DNA of 64,000 nt from Alphaproteobacteria bacterium. GTDB taxonomy: Bacteria; Pseudomonadota; Alphaproteobacteria; Bin95. A program made the position numbers and the translations under genes. Under the pieces are notes generated by a model, which worked only from the letters and a program-made list of their open reading frames with translations, did no database searches and was not told the DNA's origin. Below are positions 53,718-61,727 of the stretch, piece after piece (positions within the stretch are counted from its first letter, which is position 1; each line of letters begins with the position of its first letter). The stretch covers positions 34,408 through 98,407 of the forward strand of contig JAJEIH010000144.1 in assembly GCA_022827685.1 (NCBI GenBank), written 5' to 3'.

Positions 53718-53958
53718 GTGACCGTCACCACCGTCTCCAGCCGCGAATTCGACCGGGACCTCACCCGCGCGAAGAGGGCCGCGAAGGCCGGGCCGGTGTT
53801 CATCACCGACCGGGGCCGGCCCGCCTATGTGCTGCTCCGCATCGAGGACTACCGGTGTCTGGCCGGGGCGCCGCAGCCTGCTGGACATGATGTCCATGCC
53901 TGGCCTTGCCGATATCGACTTCGAGCCACCGCGTATCCGCATCGAAAGCCAAGTTTGA
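53718..53958 (+). pseudogene. Frameshifted Phd-type antitoxin
   Basis: From GTG 53718 the frame encodes a normal Phd front: 'VTTVSSREFDRDLTRAKRAA' and 'GPVFITDRGRPAYVLLRIED'. After about residue 52 (YRCLAG) the reading frame slips. The correct continuation is in the +1 frame from 53872, RSLLDMMSMPGLADIDFEPP and then a TGA at 53956-53958. A single indel in the GC-run around 53863-53872 explains it. The toxin-binding tail is therefore lost and the antitoxin is dead. Confidence 0.75.
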
Positions 53959-54102
53959 GGAACGTGCCCTTCCGGTCGATTATACTGTCGCATCTAAATG
54001 TAAGCAACGTCGAGTTACTCTAGCGTTCCTTAAGGTAATGACTGCGATGGTGTACATTCGGATATGTGAGATCAACAGGTGAGCGCATAAGGAAGAAAGA
54101 CA

Positions 54103-55032
54103 ATGCAAAGTAATTCGCTATTTCTTTCAGATAATAAGGACATTGAAGCCGTCTTTGGAGAAAATGCAACCTTTTACATTAACCTATCCAAGCAGACATG
54201 CCCATCTGTTCTCAAAGCAAGGTATTATTTTGAGAACTTTGAAATATTTGAAATGAAAAGCAAAAATGGACAATATAAAACCCAAGACATTAACAAGATA
54301 TATTGGCGGGAAATATTATTCCGTGCTCATATTTCTATTGTATCCTCCCAAATTCGAACTTGTCGACTCATAGATGCAACGGCAAGAGAGTATGCTGCCA
54401 AAAATCTTCCCGGCTGGGCTTCGTGCGCACGCGCCCTAATTGAGAGTGTTGGAGATAGCATTGATACTTTACAATATATACCCCATGCTATTTCCGAAAA
54501 CTATCACTCTATAAACAGATGCATTTTAGGACGCGAGGATCGAAACATATATGGCGCAAAAGAGCTTGAGGATAAATTGATCGAGTTCATATATGCGCGC
54601 AGAATAACACATGAAGAAAAAGAAGGAATTCCCAAATCTCATATCGCGAAACCAAGTTCATTTTATATAAAAACGCTAGAGAAGTTTGAAATTGAGAATA
54701 TCAGATCTATTTACAGAAGCCTTTGTGAATTTTCTCACCCTGCATCAGCTTCTGTGCAATATATGTTCATACCAGAAGGCGATGATAGCCAGATAAATTT
54801 TCGTATAAGTGACAATAACGACTCTGTTGTGTTGAACATGCTCTTAGACAAATATAAATCATCATTCAGCGATTTGATTATGGTGATATTTAATTCAATA
54901 TTTATTTCTCTGTGCTTGTTCGACAATTTCAAGTTATTTCCTCACATTCCGGCTCTTCTTGAAGTTAATTTTTCCAATATCCCTCTTTGGTCAAAAGTAC
55001 AAAAAAATTTATCGAATTCCTATCAAAAATAG
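54103..55032 (+). CDS. AT-rich orphan protein, HEPN-like candidate
   Basis: A 309-residue protein encoded in sequence far more AT-rich than anything else in the window, so recently acquired. I do not recognise the family. Residues 205-212, RSLCEFSH, fit the Rx4-6H signature of HEPN RNases (R205, H212), in the helical context 'ENIRSIYRSLCEFSHPASAS' like DUF5677-type proteins. A hydrophobic stretch follows at about 255-275. The ATG at 54103 is near AGGAAGAAAG. No partner gene is adjacent. It separates a broken Phd gene from a VapC tail. Confidence 0.65.
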   Translation: MQSNSLFLSDNKDIEAVFGENATFYINLSKQTCPSVLKARYYFENFEIFEMKSKNGQYKTQDINKIYWREILFRAHISIVSSQIRTCRLIDATAREYAAKNLPGWASCARALIESVGDSIDTLQYIPHAISENYHSINRCILGREDRNIYGAKELEDKLIEFIYARRITHEEKEGIPKSHIAKPSSFYIKTLEKFEIENIRSIYRSLCEFSHPASASVQYMFIPEGDDSQINFRISDNNDSVVLNMLLDKYKSSFSDLIMVIFNSIFISLCLFDNFKLFPHIPALLEVNFSNIPLWSKVQKNLSNSYQK

Positions 55033-55155
55033 GATGTTTATTCGGTTAACTTGCCAATCGCTTGCTAATGGTTGCCTGTGCGATGATGCCCCGAACGCCG
55101 GAGGGGAGGTGCTAACAGGCAGGAAGGTGATGAATAGGCCTGCGCGCGATTGCAC

Positions 55156-55282
55156 GTGCCGAACCTGCGCACCGATCGCCGCCACCGCGATCGTGCACGG
55201 GATGACGGTCGTTACGCGACACATTGCCGATTTCGAAGCCACCGGCGTCCGGCTCGTGAATCCATATGCCGGCGGGCGGTAG
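55156..55282 (+). pseudogene. VapC (PIN) toxin, C-terminal remnant
   Basis: From 55175 the frame reads 'IAATAIVHGMTVVTRHIADF' and ends EATGVRLVNPYAGGR. This is the end of VapC toxins, including the last PIN motif TRN (here TRH). The preceding VPNLRT (55156-55173) is in a different frame, so an indel separates them. The front about 100 residues with the first acidic residues are missing. It is the expected partner of the frameshifted Phd gene 1.2 kb upstream; the AT-rich gene lies between them. Confidence 0.75.
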
Positions 55283-55296
55283 ACGGGAACCCAAGT

Positions 55297-55473
55297 ATGG
55301 TCCGAAACGAGCGCATCGACCTGCGGCCCGGCGAAGCGGCGTATAGACAGGCGCGAGACCCTGGCGCTCGCGCGCGGGGACGCGGTGCACTTCTTCGAGG
55401 CCCTTAGCCGCCGCCGAACGACCGGCTCCGCGCGGCCCTGGAGGAACACGCCCGGCGCGTCGACTCCCGTTGA
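55297..55473 (+). pseudogene. DUF1778 (TacA-like) antitoxin remnant
   Basis: ATG 55297 opens MVRNERIDLRPGEAAYRQ, the ribbon-helix-helix start of DUF1778. In another frame, TLALARGDAVHFFEAL follows, and in a third PNDRLRAALEEHARRV before a TGA at 55471-55473. These match the family end 'FFEALxxPPxPNxRLRxALxxH'. A deletion and two frameshifts have destroyed it. No GNAT toxin (TacT) gene is next to it. Confidence 0.65.
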
Positions 55474-56032
55474 CCGAAGCGCATGCGCCGGTCGCCGGGC
55501 CGCCCGCAAGACGGCACGACCGGACAGCCTTTTCCTGCGGCCCGCCCGAACCGGACCGCTACCTTGCGCAGCAGCCGGCCGGGGCCCGGACTCGGGGTCC
55601 CGGGCGGCGGACGGGCATGAGCGTGGAGAGCGACTTTTATTCCTGTCAAATCAACCCCATGGCAGAAAAATTCCGGAAATGTCGTCTTATGGACTTGTAA
55701 TCTGGGTGCAGCATTGCCAGAATAAAAGAGGAACAATAATCGGGAACGGCGTCCGGAGGCCGTGTCCCTTCGCGTCGGCGCCGGCGCGAAAAACGATGGA
55801 CGGAACGGACAGGAGAGGTGCGTCCTGCGCCGGGCTCGCGCGCGCGGGCGTACAGGCGCAATCAGGCGCGCAAACCGCGCCGCCGCGAAACGCGCGCCGA
55901 CGGGCGCAGGCGCCCGCGCACATAACGCGCGAATCAGGGTCCCGCCACACCGGGGAACCGGGCGGCGGCGCCAACGCCGCCATCTGCAATGTTCGCCGCG
56001 TTCGGCGCGGCGGCGGGGAGAACGGAACGAAG
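55474..56032. other. Non-coding stretch after the antitoxin graveyard
   Basis: I see no supported gene here. Open frames exist on both strands but lack homology, start signals and codon bias. The right part leads into a 208-bp tandem duplication. Confidence 0.4.
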
Positions 56033-56240
56033 ACGGATCGGGAGGAGAGGCTTCATGCCAAAAACGGGAGGTCGGGGAAACCGGGCGGAATGCCTGGAGC
56101 GCCGGGGTGGAACCGGCGGTGTCATGCCCGAAGCGGCCATGGGATATGCGTTGCCTGCATGCGGATCATGACATCTCATGACACATTCCCGGGGGTTCCC
56201 CGCCGTGCGGGCCGGCGGGCGGAGGGGAGACGGATCGCAG
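56033..56240. repeat. 208-bp tandem repeat, copy 1
   Basis: The unit starts ACGGATCGGGAGGAGAG and ends before the same words at 56241. Most of copy 2 (56241-56430) aligns with about 85-90% identity. It contains the palindromic word CATGACATCTCATGACA (56167-56183), also found inverted near 63703, and a 38-codon frame with a strong Shine-Dalgarno sequence. Confidence 0.7.
56055..56171 (+). CDS. 38-residue ORF in tandem repeat copy 1 (tentative)
   Basis: ATG 56055 follows GGGAGGAGAGG. The product begins MPKTGGRGNRAECLERRGG and ends MGYALPACGS. The twin in copy 2 has the same length and start signal. By my comparison, 7 of 12 base differences between the two frames are synonymous, which hints at selection for protein. 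No homologue is known to me, and the minus strand is also open here, so this may be chance. Confidence 0.25.
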   Translation: MPKTGGRGNRAECLERRGGTGGVMPEAAMGYALPACGS

Positions 56241-56430
56241 ACGGATCGGGAGGAGAGCCTCATGCCGAAAACGGGAGGTCGGGGAAACCGGATGGAATGC
56301 CTGGAGCGGCGGGGCGGAGCCGGCGGCTTCATGCCCGAAGCGGCTATGGGATATGCGCTGCCCGCATGCGAATCATGACATCCCATGACACGATCCGGGG
56401 GGCTCCCCGCCGTCCGGGCCGGCAGAGCGG
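56241..56430. repeat. 208-bp tandem repeat, copy 2
   Basis: Second copy of the 56033 unit. Similarity fades after about 56430, before the EpmA-VOC frame. It carries CATGACATCCCATGACA (56374-56390), whose reverse complement is found exactly at 63640-63656. Confidence 0.7.
56262..56378 (+). CDS. 38-residue ORF in tandem repeat copy 2 (tentative)
   Basis: ATG 56262 follows GGGAGGAGAG. The product begins MPKTGGRGNRMECLERRGG and ends MGYALPACES, differing from copy 1 at four residues. The SD sequence and length are retained. Support for coding is the same as for its twin and is weak. Confidence 0.25.
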   Translation: MPKTGGRGNRMECLERRGGAGGFMPEAAMGYALPACES

Positions 56431-56482
56431 GAGCGATGCAAACCGCGATGCGGGCCGGCAGCCGGTCCGAAGGGAGTGCCCG

Positions 56483-56875
56483 CTACCCGCCGGCGAGAAG
56501 CTCCGGGGCGGGCGCGATCACGGCGAAGACGGCGCCGGCCGGGTCCTGCAACACCGCGATGCGGCCGACCTGCGGCACGTCGAAGGCCGAGCGGCACACC
56601 TGTCCGCCGGCCTCGACCGCCGCCGCCTCGGCCGCGTCGGCGTCCTCGACGCGCACATAGGGCATCCAGTGCGGCGGAATGCCGGGCTCCGGCGGGGCCA
56701 GCGCGCCGCCGACAGGGCCGCCGCCCAGCATGAAGCCGGTATATTCCGCGCCGTCCGGCCCCGGCATCGGCGCGGTCTGCCCCTCCCAGCCGAAAAGCCT
56801 GCCGTAGAAGGCCTTGGCCCCCTCCACATCCGGCGTCATCAGCTCGTTCCAGAAAAACCTGCCTGCTTCGCTCAT
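56483..56875 (-). CDS. VOC (glyoxalase-like) protein, possible independent start
   Basis: A 130-residue VOC domain: 'RFFWNELMTPDVEGAKAFYG', 'GLFGW'-type loop (RLFGWEGQ) and 'AVLQDPAGAVFAVIAPAPE'. ATG 56875 is preceded by AAGGAGCGGGGCGG, an excellent ribosome-binding site, so it could be translated alone. It is also the C-terminal part of the longer EpmA frame. VOC proteins bind metal and act on diverse small molecules. Confidence 0.6.
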   Translation of the reverse strand: MSEAGRFFWNELMTPDVEGAKAFYGRLFGWEGQTAPMPGPDGAEYTGFMLGGGPVGGALAPPEPGIPPHWMPYVRVEDADAAEAAAVEAGGQVCRSAFDVPQVGRIAVLQDPAGAVFAVIAPAPELLAGG

Positions 56876-57922
56876 CCGCCCCGCTCCTTGTCCTTGTCCC
56901 TCGTCTTCCGCCGCCGCCACGGGCGCCCAGAGCACGTCCTCGATCCGGTCCGCGCCCGTCGCCAGCATGGCCAGCCGGTCGAAGCCGAGCGCGATTCCCG
57001 CCGCCGCCGGCATGCCGTGTTCGAGCGCGGAAAGGAAGTCCTCGTCGAGGGGCAGATCGTCGCCATGGAGCGCCCGGCGCTCGCGGGCGGCGGCCTCGAA
57101 GCGCCGGCGCTGCTCGGCGGCGTCCGTCAGCTCCCCGAAGGCGTTGGCGAGTTCCAGCCCGCCGACATAGACCTCGAAGCGCTCCGCCGTCTGCGGGTCG
57201 TCCGGGTCGAGGCGGGCGAGCGCCGCCATGCGCGCCGGCCATCCGTGCAGCACGGTCGGCCGCGCGAGGCCCAGATGCGGCTCTATGCGGTTGAGAAAGA
57301 GGCGGAAGAACAGGTCCTCCCAGCCGTCTCTGCCGCCGGGCTCCAGCCCCTCCGCCCGGCAGGCGGCGGCGAGCCGGGCCGTGTCCGCCGCCAGCACGTC
57401 GAGGCCGAGCCGGTCCCGGAAGGCCGCCGCCACGGACAGGCGCTCGAAGGGCGCGGCCGTCGGCACCCGCCGCCCGTTCCAGCGGAGCTCCGGGCCCGCC
57501 AGCGCCAGCAGCGCCTCGCAGTCGGGGACGAGGTCGCGCCAGCCGGCGCCCGCGCGATACCATTCCAGCAGGGTGAACTCGGGGTGGTGCGTGGCCGAGC
57601 GCTCGGCGTTGCGGAAGACGCGGGCGAACTGGAAGAGGCGCGGCTCGCCGGCGACCAGCAGCTTCTTCATCGCGAATTCGGGCGAGCTGTGCAGCCGGAG
57701 CGCGCGGGACCGCCCGTCCGGCTCCTGCAGCGCCGTGCAGAAGGGCGCGACATGCACCTCCATGCCGGCCGCGACCTGGAGTGCCGGGGTCTCGACCTCG
57801 ACGAAGCCCTCACCGTGGAACCACGCCCGCATGCGCCTGAGCAGCGCCGCGCGCGCGAGCAGGGCCGGCCGGCGGGCGGTGTAGGCCCCGGGGGCCCACC
57901 AGGGATTGTCCCGCGCGCTCAA
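56483..57922 (-). CDS. epmA: EpmA (EF-P lysyl-ligase)-like protein fused in frame to a VOC domain
   Basis: One uninterrupted 479-residue frame. Residues about 1-335 are an EpmA/GenX/PoxA-type class II synthetase, which attaches beta-lysine to elongation factor P: 'FARVFRNAERSATHHPEFTL' is motif 2 and 'AAAGIALGFDRLAMLATGAD' motif 3, ending RIEDVLWAPV as usual. Without a stop it continues through a short Gly/Gln linker (EDEGQGQGAGR) into a VOC/glyoxalase-fold domain from about residue 350. The start is a TTG at 57922 (LSARDNPWW), since no ATG precedes the conserved region. No efp or epmB gene is nearby. Confidence 0.7.
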   Translation of the reverse strand: MSARDNPWWAPGAYTARRPALLARAALLRRMRAWFHGEGFVEVETPALQVAAGMEVHVAPFCTALQEPDGRSRALRLHSSPEFAMKKLLVAGEPRLFQFARVFRNAERSATHHPEFTLLEWYRAGAGWRDLVPDCEALLALAGPELRWNGRRVPTAAPFERLSVAAAFRDRLGLDVLAADTARLAAACRAEGLEPGGRDGWEDLFFRLFLNRIEPHLGLARPTVLHGWPARMAALARLDPDDPQTAERFEVYVGGLELANAFGELTDAAEQRRRFEAAARERRALHGDDLPLDEDFLSALEHGMPAAAGIALGFDRLAMLATGADRIEDVLWAPVAAAEDEGQGQGAGRMSEAGRFFWNELMTPDVEGAKAFYGRLFGWEGQTAPMPGPDGAEYTGFMLGGGPVGGALAPPEPGIPPHWMPYVRVEDADAAEAAAVEAGGQVCRSAFDVPQVGRIAVLQDPAGAVFAVIAPAPELLAGG

Positions 57923-58021
57923 CGGCTTGCCCCTTGGCCGGCCGGGGCCGGTATGGACGGCGGGGGACCGAGCGGGTAGCGTCCGGCGCGAACGACCATC
58001 CGAGGGAGCATCCGGGAGCCC

Positions 58022-59230
58022 ATGAACGATATCGCCATCAATGCCGAGAACCTCTGGCGGCTGGAAACGCCGGGCCACGAAGGCTGGATGCGCACCGCGC
58101 GCGCCGGCGACCCGAAGAAATACTACATGGTCTCGACCGACAGCCACGCCAACGAGCCGCCGGACCTGTGGGCCGCGCGCCTGCCGGAGAAATACCGCGA
58201 GCGCGCGCCCCGCGTCGTCACCGACGAGAACGGCGTGCAGTGGCGCTATTGCGAGGGCTACCGGCCGGACCGCATCCGCATCATGAGCTTCGAGGGCGAG
58301 GACTGGGTGCGCTCGCAGGCCGGCGCCGACCCCGAGGGGCGCATCCGCGACAATGAGAGCGACGGCATCGACGCCGAGATCATCTTCCCCAACAAAGGCC
58401 TCGCCATGTGGGCGACGCCGGACCCGGTGTTCGCCAACGCCCAGTGCAGGGTGTGGAACGACTGGGCCTGGGAGCAGTTCGGCGCCTGGCCGGAGAAGAT
58501 GGTGCCCGTGGCGGCGGTTGCGACCGGCGACCTCGACGGCACGCTCGCCGAGATCGAGCGCTGCGCAAAGCTCGGCTACAAGGCGCTCACGCTCCCCTGC
58601 AAGCCCATCTGGGGCGGGCACGATGTCGATCACGTCAACTACAACCTGCCGCATTTCGACCCGCTCTGGGCGCTGGTGGAGGAGACCGGCATGCCGGTCA
58701 CCTTCCATGTCAGCACCGGGCGCGACCCGCGCGCCTCGCGAGGCAATGGCGGGGCGGTCATCAACTATGTGACCCACTCGCTCTCGCCGACCATCGAGCC
58801 GGTGGCGAACCTCTGCGCCTCAGGCGTGCTGGAGCGTTTCCCGAAGATCCGCTTCGCCACCATCGAGGCCGGTATCGGCTGGGTGCCCTGGCTGCTTGAC
58901 GCGATGGACGAGGCCTACCGCAAGCACCATATGTGGGTGCGCCCGAAGCTCCAGGGCCTGCCGTCCGACTATTACCGCGCGCATGGCTACGCCACCTTCC
59001 AGGAAGACCCGGCCGGGCTGGCGCTCGCGAAGGACTGGGGCCTTTCCGGCAACTTCATGTGGGCGAACGACTATCCCCACCACGAGGGCACCTGGCCGCA
59101 TTCCGGCGAGGCCATCGAGCGCACCATGGGCGGGCTCGACGAGGCCGACCGGGCGAAGATCCTCGGCCTGAACGCGGCGAAGCTGTTCGGGCTGACCGTG
59201 CCGGAGCACATGCGGCCCGCCAAGGCGTGA
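58022..59230 (+). CDS. Amidohydrolase family protein (ACMSD-like)
   Basis: A 402-residue amidohydrolase-2-type protein. 'YYMVSTDSHANEPPDLWAAR' holds an early metal-binding segment (D-x-H), 'GMPVTFHVSTGRDPRASRGN' the central His, and 'MWANDYPHHEGTWPHSGEAI' the late Asp and His. These are decarboxylase or hydrolase relatives of ACMSD and often metabolise aromatic compounds. The ATG follows GGGAGC. The stop overlaps the GTG of the next gene (GTGA), so the two are coupled. Confidence 0.87.
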   Translation: MNDIAINAENLWRLETPGHEGWMRTARAGDPKKYYMVSTDSHANEPPDLWAARLPEKYRERAPRVVTDENGVQWRYCEGYRPDRIRIMSFEGEDWVRSQAGADPEGRIRDNESDGIDAEIIFPNKGLAMWATPDPVFANAQCRVWNDWAWEQFGAWPEKMVPVAAVATGDLDGTLAEIERCAKLGYKALTLPCKPIWGGHDVDHVNYNLPHFDPLWALVEETGMPVTFHVSTGRDPRASRGNGGAVINYVTHSLSPTIEPVANLCASGVLERFPKIRFATIEAGIGWVPWLLDAMDEAYRKHHMWVRPKLQGLPSDYYRAHGYATFQEDPAGLALAKDWGLSGNFMWANDYPHHEGTWPHSGEAIERTMGGLDEADRAKILGLNAAKLFGLTVPEHMRPAKA

Positions 59231-60177
59231 CGGCGGTTATCCGCGTCCGGCCCGGCTGCGCGGGACCGGCTGTCGAGGAGGAGGCCGTCGGGCCGGCCGG
59301 CCCCGGCGAGGTGCGGCTGCGCCAGACCGCCATGGGCCTCGACCGCTGCGGCCTCATCGCGCCGGAAGAAGGTGCCGCTTTCGTTCCCGGCGTGGCGGCA
59401 GCCGGCACGGTCGAGGCGGTGGGCGCGGGCGTCGAAGGCGTCCGGCCCGGCGACCGGCTGGCCTATGCCGACCTGCCCGGCGCCTGGCGCGCGGTCCGCA
59501 ATGTCCCGGCGGGCCGGCTCGTCCCGGTCCCGGACGACATCGACGACGCGACCGCCGCGGCCGTCATCCGCCGGGGCCTCGCCGTCCACTACCTGCTGCG
59601 CCGGCTGCGCCGCGTGCAGCCGGGCGAGGCCGTGCTGGCGGTGGGCGCGGCCGGCGGCGTCGGGCGGCTGCTCTGCCAGTGGGCGGCGGCCGTCGGCGCG
59701 GAGGTCATCGGCGCCGTCGGCAGCGGGGAGAAGGCCGGGATCGCACGAGCGAACGGGTGCGGCCATGCGGTGTTGCACAGCGCGGGAGACTTTGCCCCGC
59801 AGGTCCTCGGAATAACCGGGGGCCGGGGCGCGGATGTCGCCTATGACGCGGTGGGCGGCGGGACCCTCGCCCGCTGCCTCGACTGCCTGGCGCCCGCGGG
59901 CATGGCCATCGGCTTCGGCGATGTCGCGGGGCCGCCGCCGCCCCTGGCCCTCCAGCGGCTGGAGGCGCGCTCCCTGGTCGTCGCGCGGCCGACGCTCCCG
60001 GCCTGGATCGCCGATGAAGGCGACCTGCTGACGGCCTCCGAGGAGCTGTTCGAGCTGGTCGGCGCCGGGAAGCTTGGGTCCGGCCCGGTGCGCGCCTTCC
60101 CGCTCGCCCGCGCCGGCGAAGCCGTCCGCACCCTCCATGACCGGCGCAATGCCGACTATCTGGCGCTGACGGCGTGA
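59227..60177 (+). CDS. Quinone oxidoreductase-like zinc-independent ADH
   Basis: A 316-residue medium-chain dehydrogenase of the QorA type. The N-terminal GroES-like domain has 'PGEVRLRQTAMGLDRCGLIA' and 'VPGVAAAGTVEAVGAGVEGV'. The cofactor domain has 'VLAVGAAGGVGRLLCQWAAA', with the AxxGxxG motif for NADPH. No zinc ligands are seen. It starts with GTG overlapping the amidohydrolase stop. It probably reduces a quinone or enone in the same pathway. Confidence 0.87.
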   Translation: MTAVIRVRPGCAGPAVEEEAVGPAGPGEVRLRQTAMGLDRCGLIAPEEGAAFVPGVAAAGTVEAVGAGVEGVRPGDRLAYADLPGAWRAVRNVPAGRLVPVPDDIDDATAAAVIRRGLAVHYLLRRLRRVQPGEAVLAVGAAGGVGRLLCQWAAAVGAEVIGAVGSGEKAGIARANGCGHAVLHSAGDFAPQVLGITGGRGADVAYDAVGGGTLARCLDCLAPAGMAIGFGDVAGPPPPLALQRLEARSLVVARPTLPAWIADEGDLLTASEELFELVGAGKLGSGPVRAFPLARAGEAVRTLHDRRNADYLALTA

Positions 60178-60206
60178 CGCCCGCCGGAAAACACTGGAGA
60201 AACACC

Positions 60207-60701
60207 ATGTTCCTCGACCATTTCAAGACCATGGCCGCCTATAACCGCTGGGCCAACGGGCGGCTCTACAACGCCTGCGCGGGCCTCGGCGACGCGGAGC
60301 GCAAGCGGGACCGCGCCGCGTTCTTCGGCTCCATCCACAACACGCTCAACCACATCCTGGTCGGCGACCGCGCGTGGCTTGCGCGCATTGAGGGACTGGC
60401 CGACGGCGGCACCCCGCTCGACACCGTGCTGTTCGACGATTTCGACGAACTGCGCCGCGCGCGGGAGGCCGAAGACGACCGCATCGACCGTGTCCTCGGG
60501 ACGATGACCGAGGACCGGCTGGCGGGCGACCTCGCCTACAGCAATCTCGCCGGCACACCGTTCCGCACGCCGCTGCGGCTTGTGTTCACGCATCTCTTCA
60601 ACCACGAGACCCACCACCGCGGCCAGGTCCACGACATGCTGAGCCAGGCCGGGGCCGTGCCGCCGGAGCTCGACCTGATCTACTACATCCGCACGCTCTG
60701 A
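60207..60701 (+). CDS. DinB family protein
   Basis: A 164-residue paralogue of the DinB protein at 41330-41824. Metal-binding histidines appear in 'SIHNTLNHILVGDRAWLARI' (His49) and 'LFNHETHHRGQVHDMLSQAG'. The ATG at 60207 follows GGAGA; the frame is open about 11 codons upstream. It lies 29 bases downstream of the quinone oxidoreductase gene and is probably the third gene of that unit. Function is unknown; some DinB-like proteins are thiol transferases. Confidence 0.9.
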   Translation: MFLDHFKTMAAYNRWANGRLYNACAGLGDAERKRDRAAFFGSIHNTLNHILVGDRAWLARIEGLADGGTPLDTVLFDDFDELRRAREAEDDRIDRVLGTMTEDRLAGDLAYSNLAGTPFRTPLRLVFTHLFNHETHHRGQVHDMLSQAGAVPPELDLIYYIRTL

Positions 60702-60755
60702 GCGCCGGCGGGCCGGCCTCTCGCACCGGCCGCGGCCGCACCCCATATTCCCCGG

Positions 60756-61727
60756 ATGGGCGATGTCGCGCCATATCTCGGGCCCGAGGAGGCCGACGCC
60801 GCGGTCCGCCGGGCGGTCGCGCGCTATATCCGGCGCCGCCGGCAGATGGCGCCGGACTTCGTGCGGCGCAATTTCCGCCTGAGAGGGACGCTCGAACTCC
60901 ACCGCCGGGCGGTCGGGCGGGACCTGCTGCGCGCGCCCGCCAACCTCGCGCTCGCCGGCCCCAATCTGGCCCTGGAGGCCGCCGCCCGGCTGGCCGAGCG
61001 CGGCGGCTACGAGGGCGCCGCCGCCGGGCTGCGGCAGAGGCGGAAGGTGTTCGTCACCGATGTCGCGCGGGAGATCGAGTGGCGGCTGTTCACCGAGCTG
61101 CTGGAACTGCCCTATGCGCAGCCCGGACGCCGCTCGGAGCGGGATGCGCTCGCCGGGGAGATCGCGCGCGATCCCGCGGTGGGCGCGCTTCTGGACCGGC
61201 TTTCCTCCGCCGCCGCCGAGCCGGGTTTCCGCGCCTGGGCGGAACAGGCGGCCGGGCGTTACGGCGAGGCCCGGCTCGCGGTCGCCGAGCTTGCCGCCTC
61301 GCTCGTCTCCGCGGGCATCGGCGCGGCGGCCTTCCGGCAGTGGACGCCGGGGGCGCTCTCGCTCGGTCCCGTGGCCGCTCAGGCGCTGGCGCAGCAGGCG
61401 GCGATTGCCGGCTTCCCGCTCGGCGCGGCGGCGGGCGGGCTCTGGTACGGCCTGTTCCCCGCCAAGGCCTCGACGGTCGCGGTCGCCGGCCTCACCGGCG
61501 CGCTGGTGCTGTTGCCGGCCATGCTGACGGCCTTCGCCGGGGTGGCGGCCGATCCCGTGCAGGCGCGTCTCGGCATCCATGACCGCCGGCTCTCCCGGCT
61601 GCTGGACGCGCTCGAAGGCCGCCTGCTCGGCGAGGCCGGCCCCGGCTTCAATCCGCGCGAGCCCTGGGTCGCGCGCATTCTCGACCTCGCGGACCTGCTG
61701 AACCTCGCCCGCCGGGCAACGGGTTAG
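60756..61727 (+). CDS. DUF6635-like membrane-associated protein
   Basis: A 323-residue protein. 'YIRRRRQMAPDFVRRNFRLR' and 'RAVGRDLLRAPANLALAGPN' near the start, and 'VAREIEWRLFTELLELPYAQ' in the middle, match what I recall of DUF6635. Two hydrophobic segments (about 215-245 and 245-265, such as 'AVAGLTGALVLLPAMLTAFA') suggest membrane insertion. No catalytic motif is visible. Its stop overlaps that of the convergent LLM gene by four bases. Confidence 0.7.
   Translation: MGDVAPYLGPEEADAAVRRAVARYIRRRRQMAPDFVRRNFRLRGTLELHRRAVGRDLLRAPANLALAGPNLALEAAARLAERGGYEGAAAGLRQRRKVFVTDVAREIEWRLFTELLELPYAQPGRRSERDALAGEIARDPAVGALLDRLSSAAAEPGFRAWAEQAAGRYGEARLAVAELAASLVSAGIGAAAFRQWTPGALSLGPVAAQALAQQAAIAGFPLGAAAGGLWYGLFPAKASTVAVAGLTGALVLLPAMLTAFAGVAADPVQARLGIHDRRLSRLLDALEGRLLGEAGPGFNPREPWVARILDLADLLNLARRATG

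Noticed and set aside
56033..56430. CRISPR array
   Set aside because: There are only two long similar units with no short repeats or unique spacers, and no cas gene is present.
55385..57979. A plus-strand open frame of 864 codons across the repeat region and the EpmA gene
   Set aside because: It is the antisense of the EpmA-VOC frame joined to repeat sequence, is Arg/Gly/Pro-rich and shows no domain. High GC makes such shadows common.
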